Source: Planctomycetales bacterium ZRK34
Lineage (GTDB): Bacteria > Planctomycetota > Phycisphaerae > Phycisphaerales > Zrk34
Direction: 5' to 3'
Length of the DNA: 64,000 nucleotides
Assembly: GCA_014873095.1 (NCBI GenBank)
Contig: CP050848.1
Coordinates: 5,081,850 to 5,145,849 of the forward strand
Made by a program: the position numbers and the translations under genes. This document shows positions 1 through 7,897 of this stretch, one piece after another. The notes beneath the pieces were generated by a model. It searched no databases and was not told the DNA's origin. It saw nothing but the letters and a program-made list of their open reading frames with translations. Within the stretch, counting starts at the first letter, position 1. Every line of letters begins with the position of its first letter.

Positions 1-658
1 GGAAGTTCAGGCGACATTCTGGCAGGCGGTGGCGGGGGTGTGTGCCGACAGCCCGACGATCTTCTGCTACGACCTGATGAACGAACCGATCCTGCCGGGA
101 CGCAACAAGGTCGAGACCGACTGGCTGGCCGGTGAATTCGGCGGCAAGCATTTCGTGCAGCGGATCAGTCTGGACCTGGCCGGCCGCACACGTCAGCAGG
201 TGGCCGGGGCGTGGGTCAATCGTCTGACCAAGGCGATACGCAGCCGTGATAAACGACACATGATCACCGTCGGCGTGATTCCATGGGTGATGACATTTCC
301 CGGGGCGCGCCCGCTGTTTTACGATGATGCGGTCGGCGCCGGGCTCGACTTCGTCAGCATTCATGTGTATCCGCGCAAGGGTGAACTCGACAGCGCACTG
401 AATGCCGTGAAGGTGTTCGACCTCGGTAAGCCGCTCGTGATCGAAGAGTGCGCGCCGCTTTACTGTGGGCGTGAAGCGTTCGATCGGTTTGTTGATGCTT
501 CACGCGATCGCGCCGACGGGTACTTCGGCTTTTACTGGGGCCGCACCCTGGCGGAGTGCCGGGCGGACAACACATTGCGCAGCGGCATCATGGCCGATTG
601 GCTGGACTACTTTCAGACCAAGTCGCCGCAGATGATCCCTGCGGAAGATTCACGTTGA
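1..658 (+). CDS. GH5-like glycoside hydrolase (cellulase/mannanase fold), 5'-truncated by window edge
   Basis: The reading frame is open from base 2 and continues upstream of the window, so only the C-terminal part is present; the GTG at 29 is an internal codon, not a start. The visible protein carries YDLMNEP near the window start, the strand-4 motif whose Glu is the acid/base in clan GH-A enzymes, then VSIHVYP, and LVIEEC, whose first Glu fits the strand-7 nucleophile. This arrangement and spacing match family GH5. The substrate cannot be told; beta-mannan or beta-glucan are typical of the family. The gene ends 9 bases before a convergent aldo/keto reductase. Confidence 0.75.
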   Translation, partial: EVQATFWQAVAGVCADSPTIFCYDLMNEPILPGRNKVETDWLAGEFGGKHFVQRISLDLAGRTRQQVAGAWVNRLTKAIRSRDKRHMITVGVIPWVMTFPGARPLFYDDAVGAGLDFVSIHVYPRKGELDSALNAVKVFDLGKPLVIEECAPLYCGREAFDRFVDASRDRADGYFGFYWGRTLAECRADNTLRSGIMADWLDYFQTKSPQMIPAEDSR

Positions 659-667
659 TCGTCGCGG

Positions 668-1675
668 TCAACGTCCCACCATGTCCATCATCTCGTCGGG
701 ATAACGCAGGCCGGCCGCCGCGCCGGCGGGCATGATCTCATCGATGCGTTTGAACTCGTCCGAGGTCAACGCCACCTGCAACGCACCGACATTGTCTTCG
801 AGATACCTGCGATGCTTGGTTCCGGGGATCGGCACGATATCTTCGCCCTGGGCCAGCACCCACGCCAACGCGAGCTGCGCCGCGGTGCAACCCTTCTGCT
901 CGGCCAGCGCCTGAATGTGTTTGACCAGGTCGAGGTTCTTCTGAAAGTTCTCGCCCTGAAAGCGCGGCGTCCGCCGGCGGTAATCATCTTCCGGCAGATC
1001 ATCGAACGACTGAATCTGCCCCGTCAGAAACCCCCGGCCGAGCGGGCTGTAAGCCACGAAGCTGACGCCGAGTTCACGGCAGGTGTTCAGCAACTCCGCT
1101 TCCGGGTCGCGCGTCCACAGTGAATACTCCGACTGCAAAGCCGCGATCGGATGCACCGTCGCAGCGCGGCGCAACGTCTGCGGGCCCGCTTCAGAAAGAC
1201 CCAGGTAGCGGACTTTGCCCTGCTCGACGAGGCGCGACATGGCGCCGACGGTTTCCTCGATCGGCGTGTCGGGGTCGACGCGGTGCTGGTAGTACAGGTC
1301 GATCGTGTCGATGCCGAGCCGCTGGAGGCTGGCTTCGCAGGCGGACTGCACATAGTCGGGCTTGCCGCACACGCCTCGCACCATCGGGTCGGACGGATCG
1401 CGCACGATGCCGAACTTGGTCGCGATCACGATCTGATCCCGCCGGCCGGCGATGGCTTTGCCGACCAGGCGTTCGTTGGTGTGCGGGCCGTACATGTCAG
1501 CGGTGTCGAGAAAGTTGATGCCCAGTTCCAGGGCGCGGTCGATCGTCGCCAGCGCCTCGGCCTCATCCCGCCGGCCGTAGAAATCCGACATCCCCATGCA
1601 CCCGAGCCCGAGTGATGAAACCTCCAACTCGCTCCGCCCCAACTGATAACGCGGCATCTGTTCGGAATCGGCCAT
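668..1675 (-). CDS. Aldo/keto reductase
   Basis: This is a 335-residue NADPH-dependent aldo/keto reductase of the YajO/AKR13-type group that reduces aldehydes and ketones in the cytoplasm. The TIM-barrel tetrad is visible: Asp57 and Tyr62 in FLDTADMYG, Lys87 in ATKFG, and His130 in YYQHRVD. The nucleotide-binding end is represented by IPGTKHRRYLEDN near residue 280. The length is normal for the family. It stands alone, converging on the upstream glycosidase and diverging from the toxin-antitoxin pair. The physiological substrate is unknown. Confidence 0.93.
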   Translation of the reverse strand: MADSEQMPRYQLGRSELEVSSLGLGCMGMSDFYGRRDEAEALATIDRALELGINFLDTADMYGPHTNERLVGKAIAGRRDQIVIATKFGIVRDPSDPMVRGVCGKPDYVQSACEASLQRLGIDTIDLYYQHRVDPDTPIEETVGAMSRLVEQGKVRYLGLSEAGPQTLRRAATVHPIAALQSEYSLWTRDPEAELLNTCRELGVSFVAYSPLGRGFLTGQIQSFDDLPEDDYRRRTPRFQGENFQKNLDLVKHIQALAEQKGCTAAQLALAWVLAQGEDIVPIPGTKHRRYLEDNVGALQVALTSDEFKRIDEIMPAGAAAGLRYPDEMMDMVGR

Positions 1676-1789
1676 GGCAACACTCCTTTGCGTGTGAATT
1701 CAAATATATAGACTACACCGTAGCGCCGCCGATGCTTCGAATGCCATCAGGCCATGACTGAATGTATTTCTCACAGAAGGTTGCTGAGC

Positions 1790-1795
1790 TATACT
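1790..1795 (+). promoter_or_regulatory. Possible -10 element of the antitoxin gene
   Basis: TATACT lies only 8 bases before the ATG at 1804, and no Shine-Dalgarno sequence is visible. If this is the -10, the transcript would start at or next to the start codon and be leaderless. No good -35 is seen at the proper spacing, so this is weak. Confidence 0.3.
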
Positions 1796-1803
1796 GTTGC
1801 ATC

Positions 1804-2091
1804 ATGATCAAAATCGATCGCATCCACTCGCTGTCTGACTTGCAGGCTGATCCCGAACGTCTGCTGAAGCATTTGAACCAGACTGGTCAGCCCGAGAAGC
1901 TCACCGTGGGCGATCACGAAGCGGTTCTGTTGAGCCCCGAGGCTTATGCCGCCTTGATTGACGAAGTCGAACGCGCCCGCAGTCTCGCAGTAATCGACAC
2001 CAGTGTTCGGCAAATTGAGGCCGGCCAGTGTCGGCCCATGCGTCAAGTTGTGCAGGGCATGATCGATCGAGCCCAGGCCAATGTGAAGTAG
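1804..2091 (+). CDS. Phd/YefM-type antitoxin
   Basis: A 95-residue protein with the Phd/YefM organisation: an N-terminal DNA-binding part (MIKIDRIHSLSDLQADPERLLKHL), a short strand with the typical 'LTVGDHEAVLLSPEAYAAL' sequence, and a helical C-terminal tail expected to wrap the toxin. It probably neutralises the protein encoded 2 bases downstream and represses the pair's promoter. The ATG at 1804 was chosen over one at 1762, because the family starts just before the MIKI strand. The region has visibly lower G+C than its surroundings, which suggests acquisition. Confidence 0.85.
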   Translation: MIKIDRIHSLSDLQADPERLLKHLNQTGQPEKLTVGDHEAVLLSPEAYAALIDEVERARSLAVIDTSVRQIEAGQCRPMRQVVQGMIDRAQANVK

Positions 2092-2093
2092 TC

Positions 2094-2396
2094 ATGAAGT
2101 TCCGGGTTGTCATCTCCAACGCAACAGAACGCCTGATATGGCAACAGGCCGAATACCTTGCCGAACAGTCATCATGGCTGGCAGCGACAAACTGGCTTAA
2201 AGGGCTTTACGACAAAATCGAGACGCTTGAACTGTTTCCGGGTCGATGTCCGATTGCGCCCGAGTCACGAGATTGTTTGTTTGAAATCAGAATGTTGATT
2301 TATGGCGACTACTTGATTCTGTTTCGCATCAACAACGATGTAGTCGAAGTACTTCACTTTCGGCATGGCGCCAGGAAGCAGTCGTCAAGCCAGTAG
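2094..2396 (+). CDS. RelE/ParE-family toxin
   Basis: A 100-residue protein matching the RelE/ParE superfamily. An N-terminal strand (MKFRVVIS) is followed by two helices with WQQAEYLAEQSSWLAATNWLKGLYDKI, then LELFPGRCPIAPES and the closing strands EIRMLIYGDYLILFRINNDVVEVLHFRHGARK. The last motif (VLHFRHGAR) is characteristic of ParE-like toxins. The start is the ATG 2 bases after the antitoxin stop; the open frame reaches further upstream but only by overlapping the antitoxin. Gyrase inhibition (ParE) is more likely than mRNA cleavage (RelE), but this is not settled by sequence alone. Confidence 0.87.
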   Translation: MKFRVVISNATERLIWQQAEYLAEQSSWLAATNWLKGLYDKIETLELFPGRCPIAPESRDCLFEIRMLIYGDYLILFRINNDVVEVLHFRHGARKQSSSQ

Positions 2397-2416
2397 CATC
2401 AGTGAGGATTTGAACG

Positions 2417-2983
2417 ATGCTCTTAAAGTGCATTTCAGATCGAATACCGGTACTGACAGTGGGCGAGACTTATGATGTTGCGCTTCTGTACGAATTTCCC
2501 GACAGAATCATCATCCGTCGGCCTGGCGAGCCGTGGTCAAAGCCGTGGGAGGGATTTGGAATCTGGCATTTGATGGATGCGTTTGAAGAGCCGGACGGAC
2601 AGTTGGACATCGTATTCGGCGGCTACTGGCCTCGGGAGGATGAGTTCTATGGCGTGATGCTACCAATCGAAGATGTCGATATGTCGTTTTTTGAACAAGT
2701 GCGTGATCGCAGCTTTGATGGCGAATATGACATAGGCATGGACGGAATTAGTTTCAGCCCGTCAATCTACAAACTTGTCGGCATGTGGCTCAACGGTGGG
2801 CTCAACGACAGAATCATCGTCGGCTACAACTTTGGGTATGCTTGCAAGGTACGGTCATTCGACATGCTTGATGCCGTTATTGGTCGAGTTGTCAGTTCTT
2901 TGAACCTCGATCCAGACGCTTACCAGATTTGTCGTCAAGAGATTTTCTATTGGGAACCGTATGATTCCCGGCCAGGCGCATAA
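2417..2983 (+). CDS. Hypothetical protein downstream of a toxin-antitoxin pair
   Basis: A 188-residue soluble, acidic protein that I do not recognise. It has no signal peptide or membrane segment. It is rich in aromatic residues, with WSKPWEGFGIWHLMD and FGGYWPREDEFYGVM in the first half and a helical C-terminal end with CRQEIFYWEPYDS. The gene starts 20 bases after the toxin gene on the same strand and shares its lower G+C, so it may have arrived with it. It could be an immunity-type protein, but nothing beyond its position supports that. Confidence 0.6.
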   Translation: MLLKCISDRIPVLTVGETYDVALLYEFPDRIIIRRPGEPWSKPWEGFGIWHLMDAFEEPDGQLDIVFGGYWPREDEFYGVMLPIEDVDMSFFEQVRDRSFDGEYDIGMDGISFSPSIYKLVGMWLNGGLNDRIIVGYNFGYACKVRSFDMLDAVIGRVVSSLNLDPDAYQICRQEIFYWEPYDSRPGA

Positions 2984-3035
2984 CAAATCATGAGCGTAGT
3001 AGATACGCCGTATTTGATAAATTATTCGTTGGGGA

Positions 3036-4823
3036 TCAGTCGCCGGGTTCAAGCACGGACATGAACGCTTTCTGCGGGATGTCGACGCTGCCGACGCGCT
3101 TCATGCGTTTTTTGCCCTCTTTCTGTTTTTCCAGCAGCTTGCGCTTGCGGCTGACGTCGCCGCCGTAGCACTTGGCGGTGACGTTCTTGCCCATCGACTT
3201 GATCGTCTCGCGGGCGATGATCTTACCGCCGATCGCAGCCTGTAGTGGAATCTCGAACTGGTGGCGATCGATTTCCTTTTTCAGGCGGAGCAGCAGGGCG
3301 CGGCCGCGCTGCTCGGCTTTGTCTCGGTGACAGATCATGCTCAGGGCGTCGACGACCTTGCCGTTGATCATGATCTGCACTTTGCAGAGATTGTCGGCGC
3401 GGTAGCCGGTGATCTCGTAGTCCATCGTGCCGTAGCCGCGCGTGATCGATTTCAACTTGTCGTAGAAATCGAAGATGATCTCGCCCAGCGGCAGTTCGTA
3501 CTCGAGAATCTGGCGGGTCTGCGAAAGGAACTGCTGCTTCTTGTACTGACCGCGTCGGGACTCGCACAGCGTCATCAGGTCGCCGATGTTTTCATTGGGC
3601 GTGATGATCTCCAGTCGCACGATCGGCTCGCGGATTTCGTCAATGTGGGACGGATCGGGAAGCTCGGACGGGTTGTGGATGTCGAAGACTTCGCCGGTGG
3701 TTTTCTTGATCTGGTAGGTGACCGTCGGGGCGGTCTGCACGATCTCGACTTTTCCTTCGCGCTCCAGGCGTTCCTGGATGATGTCCATGTGCAGCAGCCC
3801 GAGAAACCCGCAGCGGAAGCCGAACCCGAGCGCCTCGTTGGACTCCGGGGCGTAGACGAAGCTGGCATCGTTGAGGTGCAGACGATCGATCGCCTTGCGC
3901 AGGTCATCGTAGTGGGTGCCGCCGGTCGGGTAGAAGTCGCAGAAGACGACCTGCTGCGGTTCGCGGTAGCCGGACAGCGGCTCGGGGGCGGGGTTTGAAT
4001 CGAGGGTGACGGTGTCGCCGATGTTGACTTCGTCGAGCGTCTTGATCGACGCGAACACGTGACACACCTCGCCGGCCTCGACATGCTTGACAGCCTTCTC
4101 CTTGGGCATGTGTTTGCCGAGTCCGGTCACGACGTAGCTGGCGCCGTTGGACATCATCTGGATCTTGTCGCCGACCTTGAGGCGGCCGTTGAACACGCGG
4201 ATGAAAAACAGCACGCCGCGGTAGTCGTCGTAGATCGTGTCGAAGATCAAGGCCTGCAGCGGTTTTTCAGGATCGCCCTCGGGGCCGGGCAGCTTGTCGC
4301 AGATCACACCCATCAGATCATCGATGCCGAGGCCGGACTTCGCTGAGCAGCGAATGGCGTCTTCGGCAGGGAACCCGAGAATCGACTCGATCTCTTCGGC
4401 GACGACGTCGGGACGCGCCGCCGGCAGGTCGACCTTGTTGAGCACGGGCACGATTTCCAGATCCTGCTCGACTGCGGCGTAGGCGTTGGCGACGGTCTGG
4501 GCTTCCACGCCCTGTGCCGCGTCGACGACCAGCAGCGCGCCCTCGCACGCCTTCAGCGACCGGGAGACTTCGTAGTGGAAGTCGACGTGGCCGGGCGTGT
4601 CGATGAGGTTGAGCATGTACTGTTCGCCGTTGTGCTCGTGCATGACGGTGACGGCGGAGGATTTGATGGTGATGCCGCGCTCGCGCTCCAGGTCCATATC
4701 GTCGAGGGTCTGGGCGCGCATCTCACGCTCGGTGATGGCTCCGGTGTATTGGAGAACGCGATCGGCAAGGGTGCTCTTGCCGTGGTCGATATGCGCAATG
4801 ATGGAAAAGTTTCGGATCTTCAT
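3036..4823 (-). CDS. lepA: Elongation factor 4 (LepA) back-translocating GTPase
   Basis: A 595-residue protein, close to the usual length of about 600. The GTPase motifs are complete: AHIDHGKST (residues 10-18), the RGITIKS switch region, DTPGH, NKVDLP and SAKSGLG. The EF-G-like domains follow, and the C-terminal domain special to LepA is present (TAKCYGGDVSRKRKLLEKQK, then KAFMSVL). It binds ribosomes and promotes back-translocation or biogenesis under stress. Its stop is 50 bases from the convergent unknown gene, and plsC and cmk lie upstream on the same strand, so the three may be co-transcribed. Confidence 0.98.
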   Translation of the reverse strand: MKIRNFSIIAHIDHGKSTLADRVLQYTGAITEREMRAQTLDDMDLERERGITIKSSAVTVMHEHNGEQYMLNLIDTPGHVDFHYEVSRSLKACEGALLVVDAAQGVEAQTVANAYAAVEQDLEIVPVLNKVDLPAARPDVVAEEIESILGFPAEDAIRCSAKSGLGIDDLMGVICDKLPGPEGDPEKPLQALIFDTIYDDYRGVLFFIRVFNGRLKVGDKIQMMSNGASYVVTGLGKHMPKEKAVKHVEAGEVCHVFASIKTLDEVNIGDTVTLDSNPAPEPLSGYREPQQVVFCDFYPTGGTHYDDLRKAIDRLHLNDASFVYAPESNEALGFGFRCGFLGLLHMDIIQERLEREGKVEIVQTAPTVTYQIKKTTGEVFDIHNPSELPDPSHIDEIREPIVRLEIITPNENIGDLMTLCESRRGQYKKQQFLSQTRQILEYELPLGEIIFDFYDKLKSITRGYGTMDYEITGYRADNLCKVQIMINGKVVDALSMICHRDKAEQRGRALLLRLKKEIDRHQFEIPLQAAIGGKIIARETIKSMGKNVTAKCYGGDVSRKRKLLEKQKEGKKRMKRVGSVDIPQKAFMSVLEPGD

Positions 4824-4858
4824 GGTGGTTTGAGTCCGCTATTCTAGCACGCCGAAGT

Positions 4859-5590
4859 TCAGAAGCTACGTGAGTCGCCGGGGCCGGGCGGGGGGAACTT
4901 GCCGCGGGTCTGACTTCGCAGCGTGCTGCGCAATTCAAGACGCAGAGCGTCGATGCGGGAAGCGATCAGGGCCAGGGCGTCGTCAGCCGGCAGGGCGAGC
5001 AATTCATCGGCCGGGATCGGGGCGCCGTACTTGACGGCGGTGCGCCCGCGCAACTTCGGACGTGAGGTGTGAATCGGCCAGATGTCGTAGGCGCCCTCGA
5101 CCGCTGCGGGGATGATCGTCGGTTTGGCCCGCCGGACCAGCAGCATGATGCCCGGTTGCAGGCCGTGGACGGCGCCGTCTTCGGTGCGTTTGCCCTCGGG
5201 AAACACCAGCAGCAGGTTGCCTTGCTTCAGCCGGTCGATGGCGGTGCGCATCGCGCGGATGTCGCCCTTGGACTGGTCGACCTCGAAGGCGTTCAGCGAC
5301 CGGATCAGCCAGGCGAAGAATCGATTGCGAAACAGCGTGTGTCGAGCCATCGAATGAAAGTGGCGATGGCCCAGCCCCGTGCCCAGCAGCACGAGATCGA
5401 GATAAGACTGGTGATTGGACAGCAGCAGCACGGGCCCTTCGTCGGGCACATTCCGCGGGTCATACCACCGGTGGCGGTAGAAGGCGAACAGCAGCATGCG
5501 GATGATCGCCCGCAGAAACCACCACCACACGATCCGCCACAGCGGCGCTCCCGGATTCACCCGTCGAATTTTCCGCAGCGGATCCATCAT
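4859..5590 (-). CDS. plsC: 1-acyl-sn-glycerol-3-phosphate acyltransferase (PlsC-like)
   Basis: A 243-residue membrane-associated acyltransferase. It has an N-terminal hydrophobic segment (IVWWWFLRAIIRMLLFAF), the catalytic H-X4-D box in SNHQSYLD, and the substrate-binding FPEGKRTEDG box about 70 residues later. It would make phosphatidic acid from lysophosphatidic acid in membrane lipid synthesis. Its start overlaps the stop of cmk by an ATGA arrangement, so translation of the two is probably coupled. The acyl-chain specificity cannot be predicted. Confidence 0.92.
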   Translation of the reverse strand: MMDPLRKIRRVNPGAPLWRIVWWWFLRAIIRMLLFAFYRHRWYDPRNVPDEGPVLLLSNHQSYLDLVLLGTGLGHRHFHSMARHTLFRNRFFAWLIRSLNAFEVDQSKGDIRAMRTAIDRLKQGNLLLVFPEGKRTEDGAVHGLQPGIMLLVRRAKPTIIPAAVEGAYDIWPIHTSRPKLRGRTAVKYGAPIPADELLALPADDALALIASRIDALRLELRSTLRSQTRGKFPPPGPGDSRSF

Positions 5591-6282
5591 CCGGCCACAG
5601 CCTCTCGGACGCGATGGGTCAGCAACTCGACAACTTCGTCGAAGCTCATGTCCGACGTGTCGATCCGCTGGGCGTTGTCGGGGCAGATCAGCGGGCCGTC
5701 GCTGCGGGATGAATCACGCTGATCGCGGTAGCGGATCTGTTCGAGGATTTTGCGTTCATCGGCGGCACGACCCGCAGCCCGAAGCTGATCGGCGCGTCGC
5801 CGGGCTCGCACATCCGCCGCGGCGTCGAGATAGAACTTGACCGTGGCGTCGGGGAAGACGACCGAGCCCTGATCGCGGCCCTCGGTGACGAGTCGCGGGT
5901 GCTGTTTGCCGATCCATCGCTGGGCGCGGACAAGCACCTGCCGGACGCGCCCGTTGGCGGCGATCACGCTGGCGGCGGATGTCACATCGGCGTCGCGCAG
6001 CCGGTGGGTCATGTCCAGGCCGTCGATATGCAGCACTGGCGGATCGCTGTCCCAGTTGAACTTGATGCGTAGCTGCTCGGCGAGGTCGGCGACCGCTTCG
6101 GACTTCTCCGGGTCGATGCCGGCATTGATGGCTGCGGCGGCGACGCCCCGGTACATGGCCCCGGTGTCGAGGAAGTCGACGCCGAGTGCGGCGGCCAGGG
6201 TTCGGGCGACGGTCGATTTGCCGGCTCCGGCCGGGCCGTCGATCGTGACGATCAGCGGGGATGTGGTGGCGGTCTGGTTCAT
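5587..6282 (-). CDS. cmk: Cytidylate kinase
   Basis: A 231-residue CMP/dCMP kinase. It starts with the P-loop region IDGPAGAGKST, followed by FLDTGAMYRGVA (substrate-binding segment), AANGRVRQVLVRAQR, TEGRDQGSVVFPDA, and the lid sequence DVRARRRADQL. The ATG at 6282 was chosen because it places the P-loop about 10 residues from the N-terminus as in the family; the open frame extends 16 more codons. It overlaps plsC by 4 bases. It phosphorylates CMP for nucleotide and phospholipid (CDP-diacylglycerol) supply, which suits its position beside plsC. Confidence 0.96.
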   Translation of the reverse strand: MNQTATTSPLIVTIDGPAGAGKSTVARTLAAALGVDFLDTGAMYRGVAAAAINAGIDPEKSEAVADLAEQLRIKFNWDSDPPVLHIDGLDMTHRLRDADVTSAASVIAANGRVRQVLVRAQRWIGKQHPRLVTEGRDQGSVVFPDATVKFYLDAAADVRARRRADQLRAAGRAADERKILEQIRYRDQRDSSRSDGPLICPDNAQRIDTSDMSFDEVVELLTHRVREAVAG

Positions 6283-6428
6283 GGTGGGCCCCACAGAATA
6301 ATGACCGGGGTGCGATGTGGCCAGCGACATGGAGCGGAAAAACGAATGCGGAATTTCGAGTTTCGTTATCGGCCACGCCGATGTATGTTCAGGAACTCGT
6401 TTGTCGTTGATTTTCGAGGACTGGTATC

Positions 6429-6800
6429 ATGCTGACCGAAATGACGTCCACCCGCCGCCATCTGCCTCGCACCCGCGACTCGATCACCCACCGATTCATG
6501 ATCGGAAACCACGAAGGTTACCTCACCATCGGACTGTTCGACGACGGCACACCCGGCGAAATCTTCATCAAAATGGCCAAAGAAGGCTCCACCCTCAGCG
6601 GCATGGTTCAAGCATTCTGCCGGGCGCTGAGCCTGTCTCTGCAATTCGGTCTGACCCTGGACGAGGCGGTGATCCGATTTCGGGGCATGCGGTTTGAACC
6701 GATGGGCATGACGAATAACCCAGATATCCCCGAAGTTTTGTCAATTGTTGATTATGTGGCGCGGTATCTACAGTTGACATTCAGCGACAGGCGTTATTAA
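6429..6800 (+). CDS. Stand-alone TSCPD domain, like the C-terminus of class II ribonucleotide reductase (NrdJb-like)
   Basis: A 123-residue protein whose core closely resembles the TSCPD domain at the C-terminal end of B12-dependent ribonucleotide reductase. Diagnostic segments are GNHEGYLTIGLFDDGTPGE, FIKMAKEGSTLSGMVQAF, and RFEPMGMTNNPDIPEVLSIVDYV truncated here to its key part FEPMGMTNNPDIP. No catalytic reductase domain is adjacent. It may be a separately encoded subunit (NrdJb-type) or a regulatory remnant. The ATG at 6429 follows a region without a strong ribosome-binding site; a start at MTSTRR is possible. Cysteines typical of the terminal redox pair are not present here. Confidence 0.82.
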   Translation: MLTEMTSTRRHLPRTRDSITHRFMIGNHEGYLTIGLFDDGTPGEIFIKMAKEGSTLSGMVQAFCRALSLSLQFGLTLDEAVIRFRGMRFEPMGMTNNPDIPEVLSIVDYVARYLQLTFSDRRY

Positions 6801-6881
6801 GCCAGTAGATACAACCGGATATGTGTCTTCGTGGCGGTTTTTTGGGGAGGTTCGCTCGCCGGGGCCAAACACGAAAAACAC

Positions 6882-6910
6882 TTGCATAACCAGCAGTTCC
6901 GGGTTATATT
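6882..6910 (+). promoter_or_regulatory. Sigma70-like promoter of the PEP-CTERM gene
   Basis: TTGCAT (6882-6887) and TATATT (6905-6910) are separated by 17 bases, about 80 bases upstream of the PEP-CTERM gene starting at 6993. The spacing is ideal for the housekeeping sigma factor; there is no experimental support. Confidence 0.45.
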
Positions 6911-6992
6911 TATGCGATTGAGAACAGATGGTCCATCCTATGATTGGGCCTAGACGCATAAATTCAGGTTCAACCTGAGGGGAAAGTTCGTG

Positions 6993-7730
6993 ATGAAATT
7001 TGGTACCAAGCTTTTCGTAGCCCTGCTCATCTGCGGCGTGGTTTCACAGGCGCAGGCGATCGTGACGCTTCAGATCGCCAGCCGCGAAGCCATCGACGGC
7101 ACATCCTTGGAGCGACTGATTCTTCAGATGGATACCGATGGTCTGCCGATCTCAGGCATCGATTTGGTGATCACTTCGCCCGCGGGAACGATGCATCAGG
7201 AAACCATCGGCGCCAACAGTCCACAGTTCCAGGATCAGGCTGCCAGCAACGATGATTTGCTGATATCCGTGGGCGCTGATCCGCGATTCCTGGATAATGA
7301 TACTTACTGGCTCTTCAACTCGGGTGATGTCCAGACAACGGTTTCCGGACCTCGCAATCCCCCGTACGAGATTTATCCTCAGAATGGCTGGGGCACCACG
7401 ACGACACTCGATGAGAATCTTGATTACTTCACGGGTGTGTTTTCCGTAGATACGGGGGTGGTGGTTGGGTTAGCTGGGCCTCAGACCTTGGTGGTCGATG
7501 ACGTGGGCCCCTTCACAAGCCGCGCGGTCGCACAGATCGTGGTTCAGCAGGGTACTACGTTGACCCTTCAGTTTGGGCAGGCATCCGATGTGGAGGCTAA
7601 TCCGTTCGAGACGGCCAATGTCATCGCCGTCGGCGACGGCATCGAGAATGTCCCCGAGCCGGCTGGGCTGTGTGTGGGGTTGATGTCGCTGGGGCTGCTG
7701 GCCGCACGCCGCCGGCGTCGATCGGCCTGA
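6993..7730 (+). CDS. PEP-CTERM sorting-domain surface protein
   Basis: A 245-residue exported protein. An N-terminal signal peptide (KLFVALLICGVVSQAQA) leads into a beta-rich domain without recognised catalytic motifs. The C-terminus is a canonical PEP-CTERM tail: NVPEPAG, a hydrophobic stretch (LCVGLMSLGLLAA), then RRRRRSA. Such tails are cut by exosortase and anchor or release proteins at the surface, usually in exopolysaccharide-producing bacteria. Upstream GAGGGGA is a good ribosome-binding site; a GTG one codon earlier is an alternative start. A strong terminator follows, so the gene is probably monocistronic. Adhesion or matrix function is an inference. Confidence 0.85.
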   Translation: MKFGTKLFVALLICGVVSQAQAIVTLQIASREAIDGTSLERLILQMDTDGLPISGIDLVITSPAGTMHQETIGANSPQFQDQAASNDDLLISVGADPRFLDNDTYWLFNSGDVQTTVSGPRNPPYEIYPQNGWGTTTTLDENLDYFTGVFSVDTGVVVGLAGPQTLVVDDVGPFTSRAVAQIVVQQGTTLTLQFGQASDVEANPFETANVIAVGDGIENVPEPAGLCVGLMSLGLLAARRRRRSA

Positions 7731-7758
7731 TACGCGATTATTCCATGTGAATACATGA

Positions 7759-7784
7759 CCGCCGGTTTCGACCGGCGGTTTTTT
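7759..7784 (+). terminator. Rho-independent terminator after the PEP-CTERM gene
   Basis: A perfect 8-bp stem (CCGCCGGT / ACCGGCGG) with a TTCG tetraloop is followed at once by six T residues. Confidence 0.92.
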
Positions 7785-7897
7785 CATGGGGTTTTGAACC
7801 ATTTATTTACCTGTACGTCTTATTCCGGGCGAGAATCCTCGCACTGGCCGATATAATGACTTAAGCGACCGTATGGAGCGGTCATGGGAGCAGTTGT

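Noticed and set aside
2984..3035. A possible integron attC-like site after the unknown gene (GCATAAC and GTTGGGG)
   Set aside because: The right box ends in G rather than a pyrimidine, the spacing is short, and internal complementarity is weak. No integrase or second site was seen.
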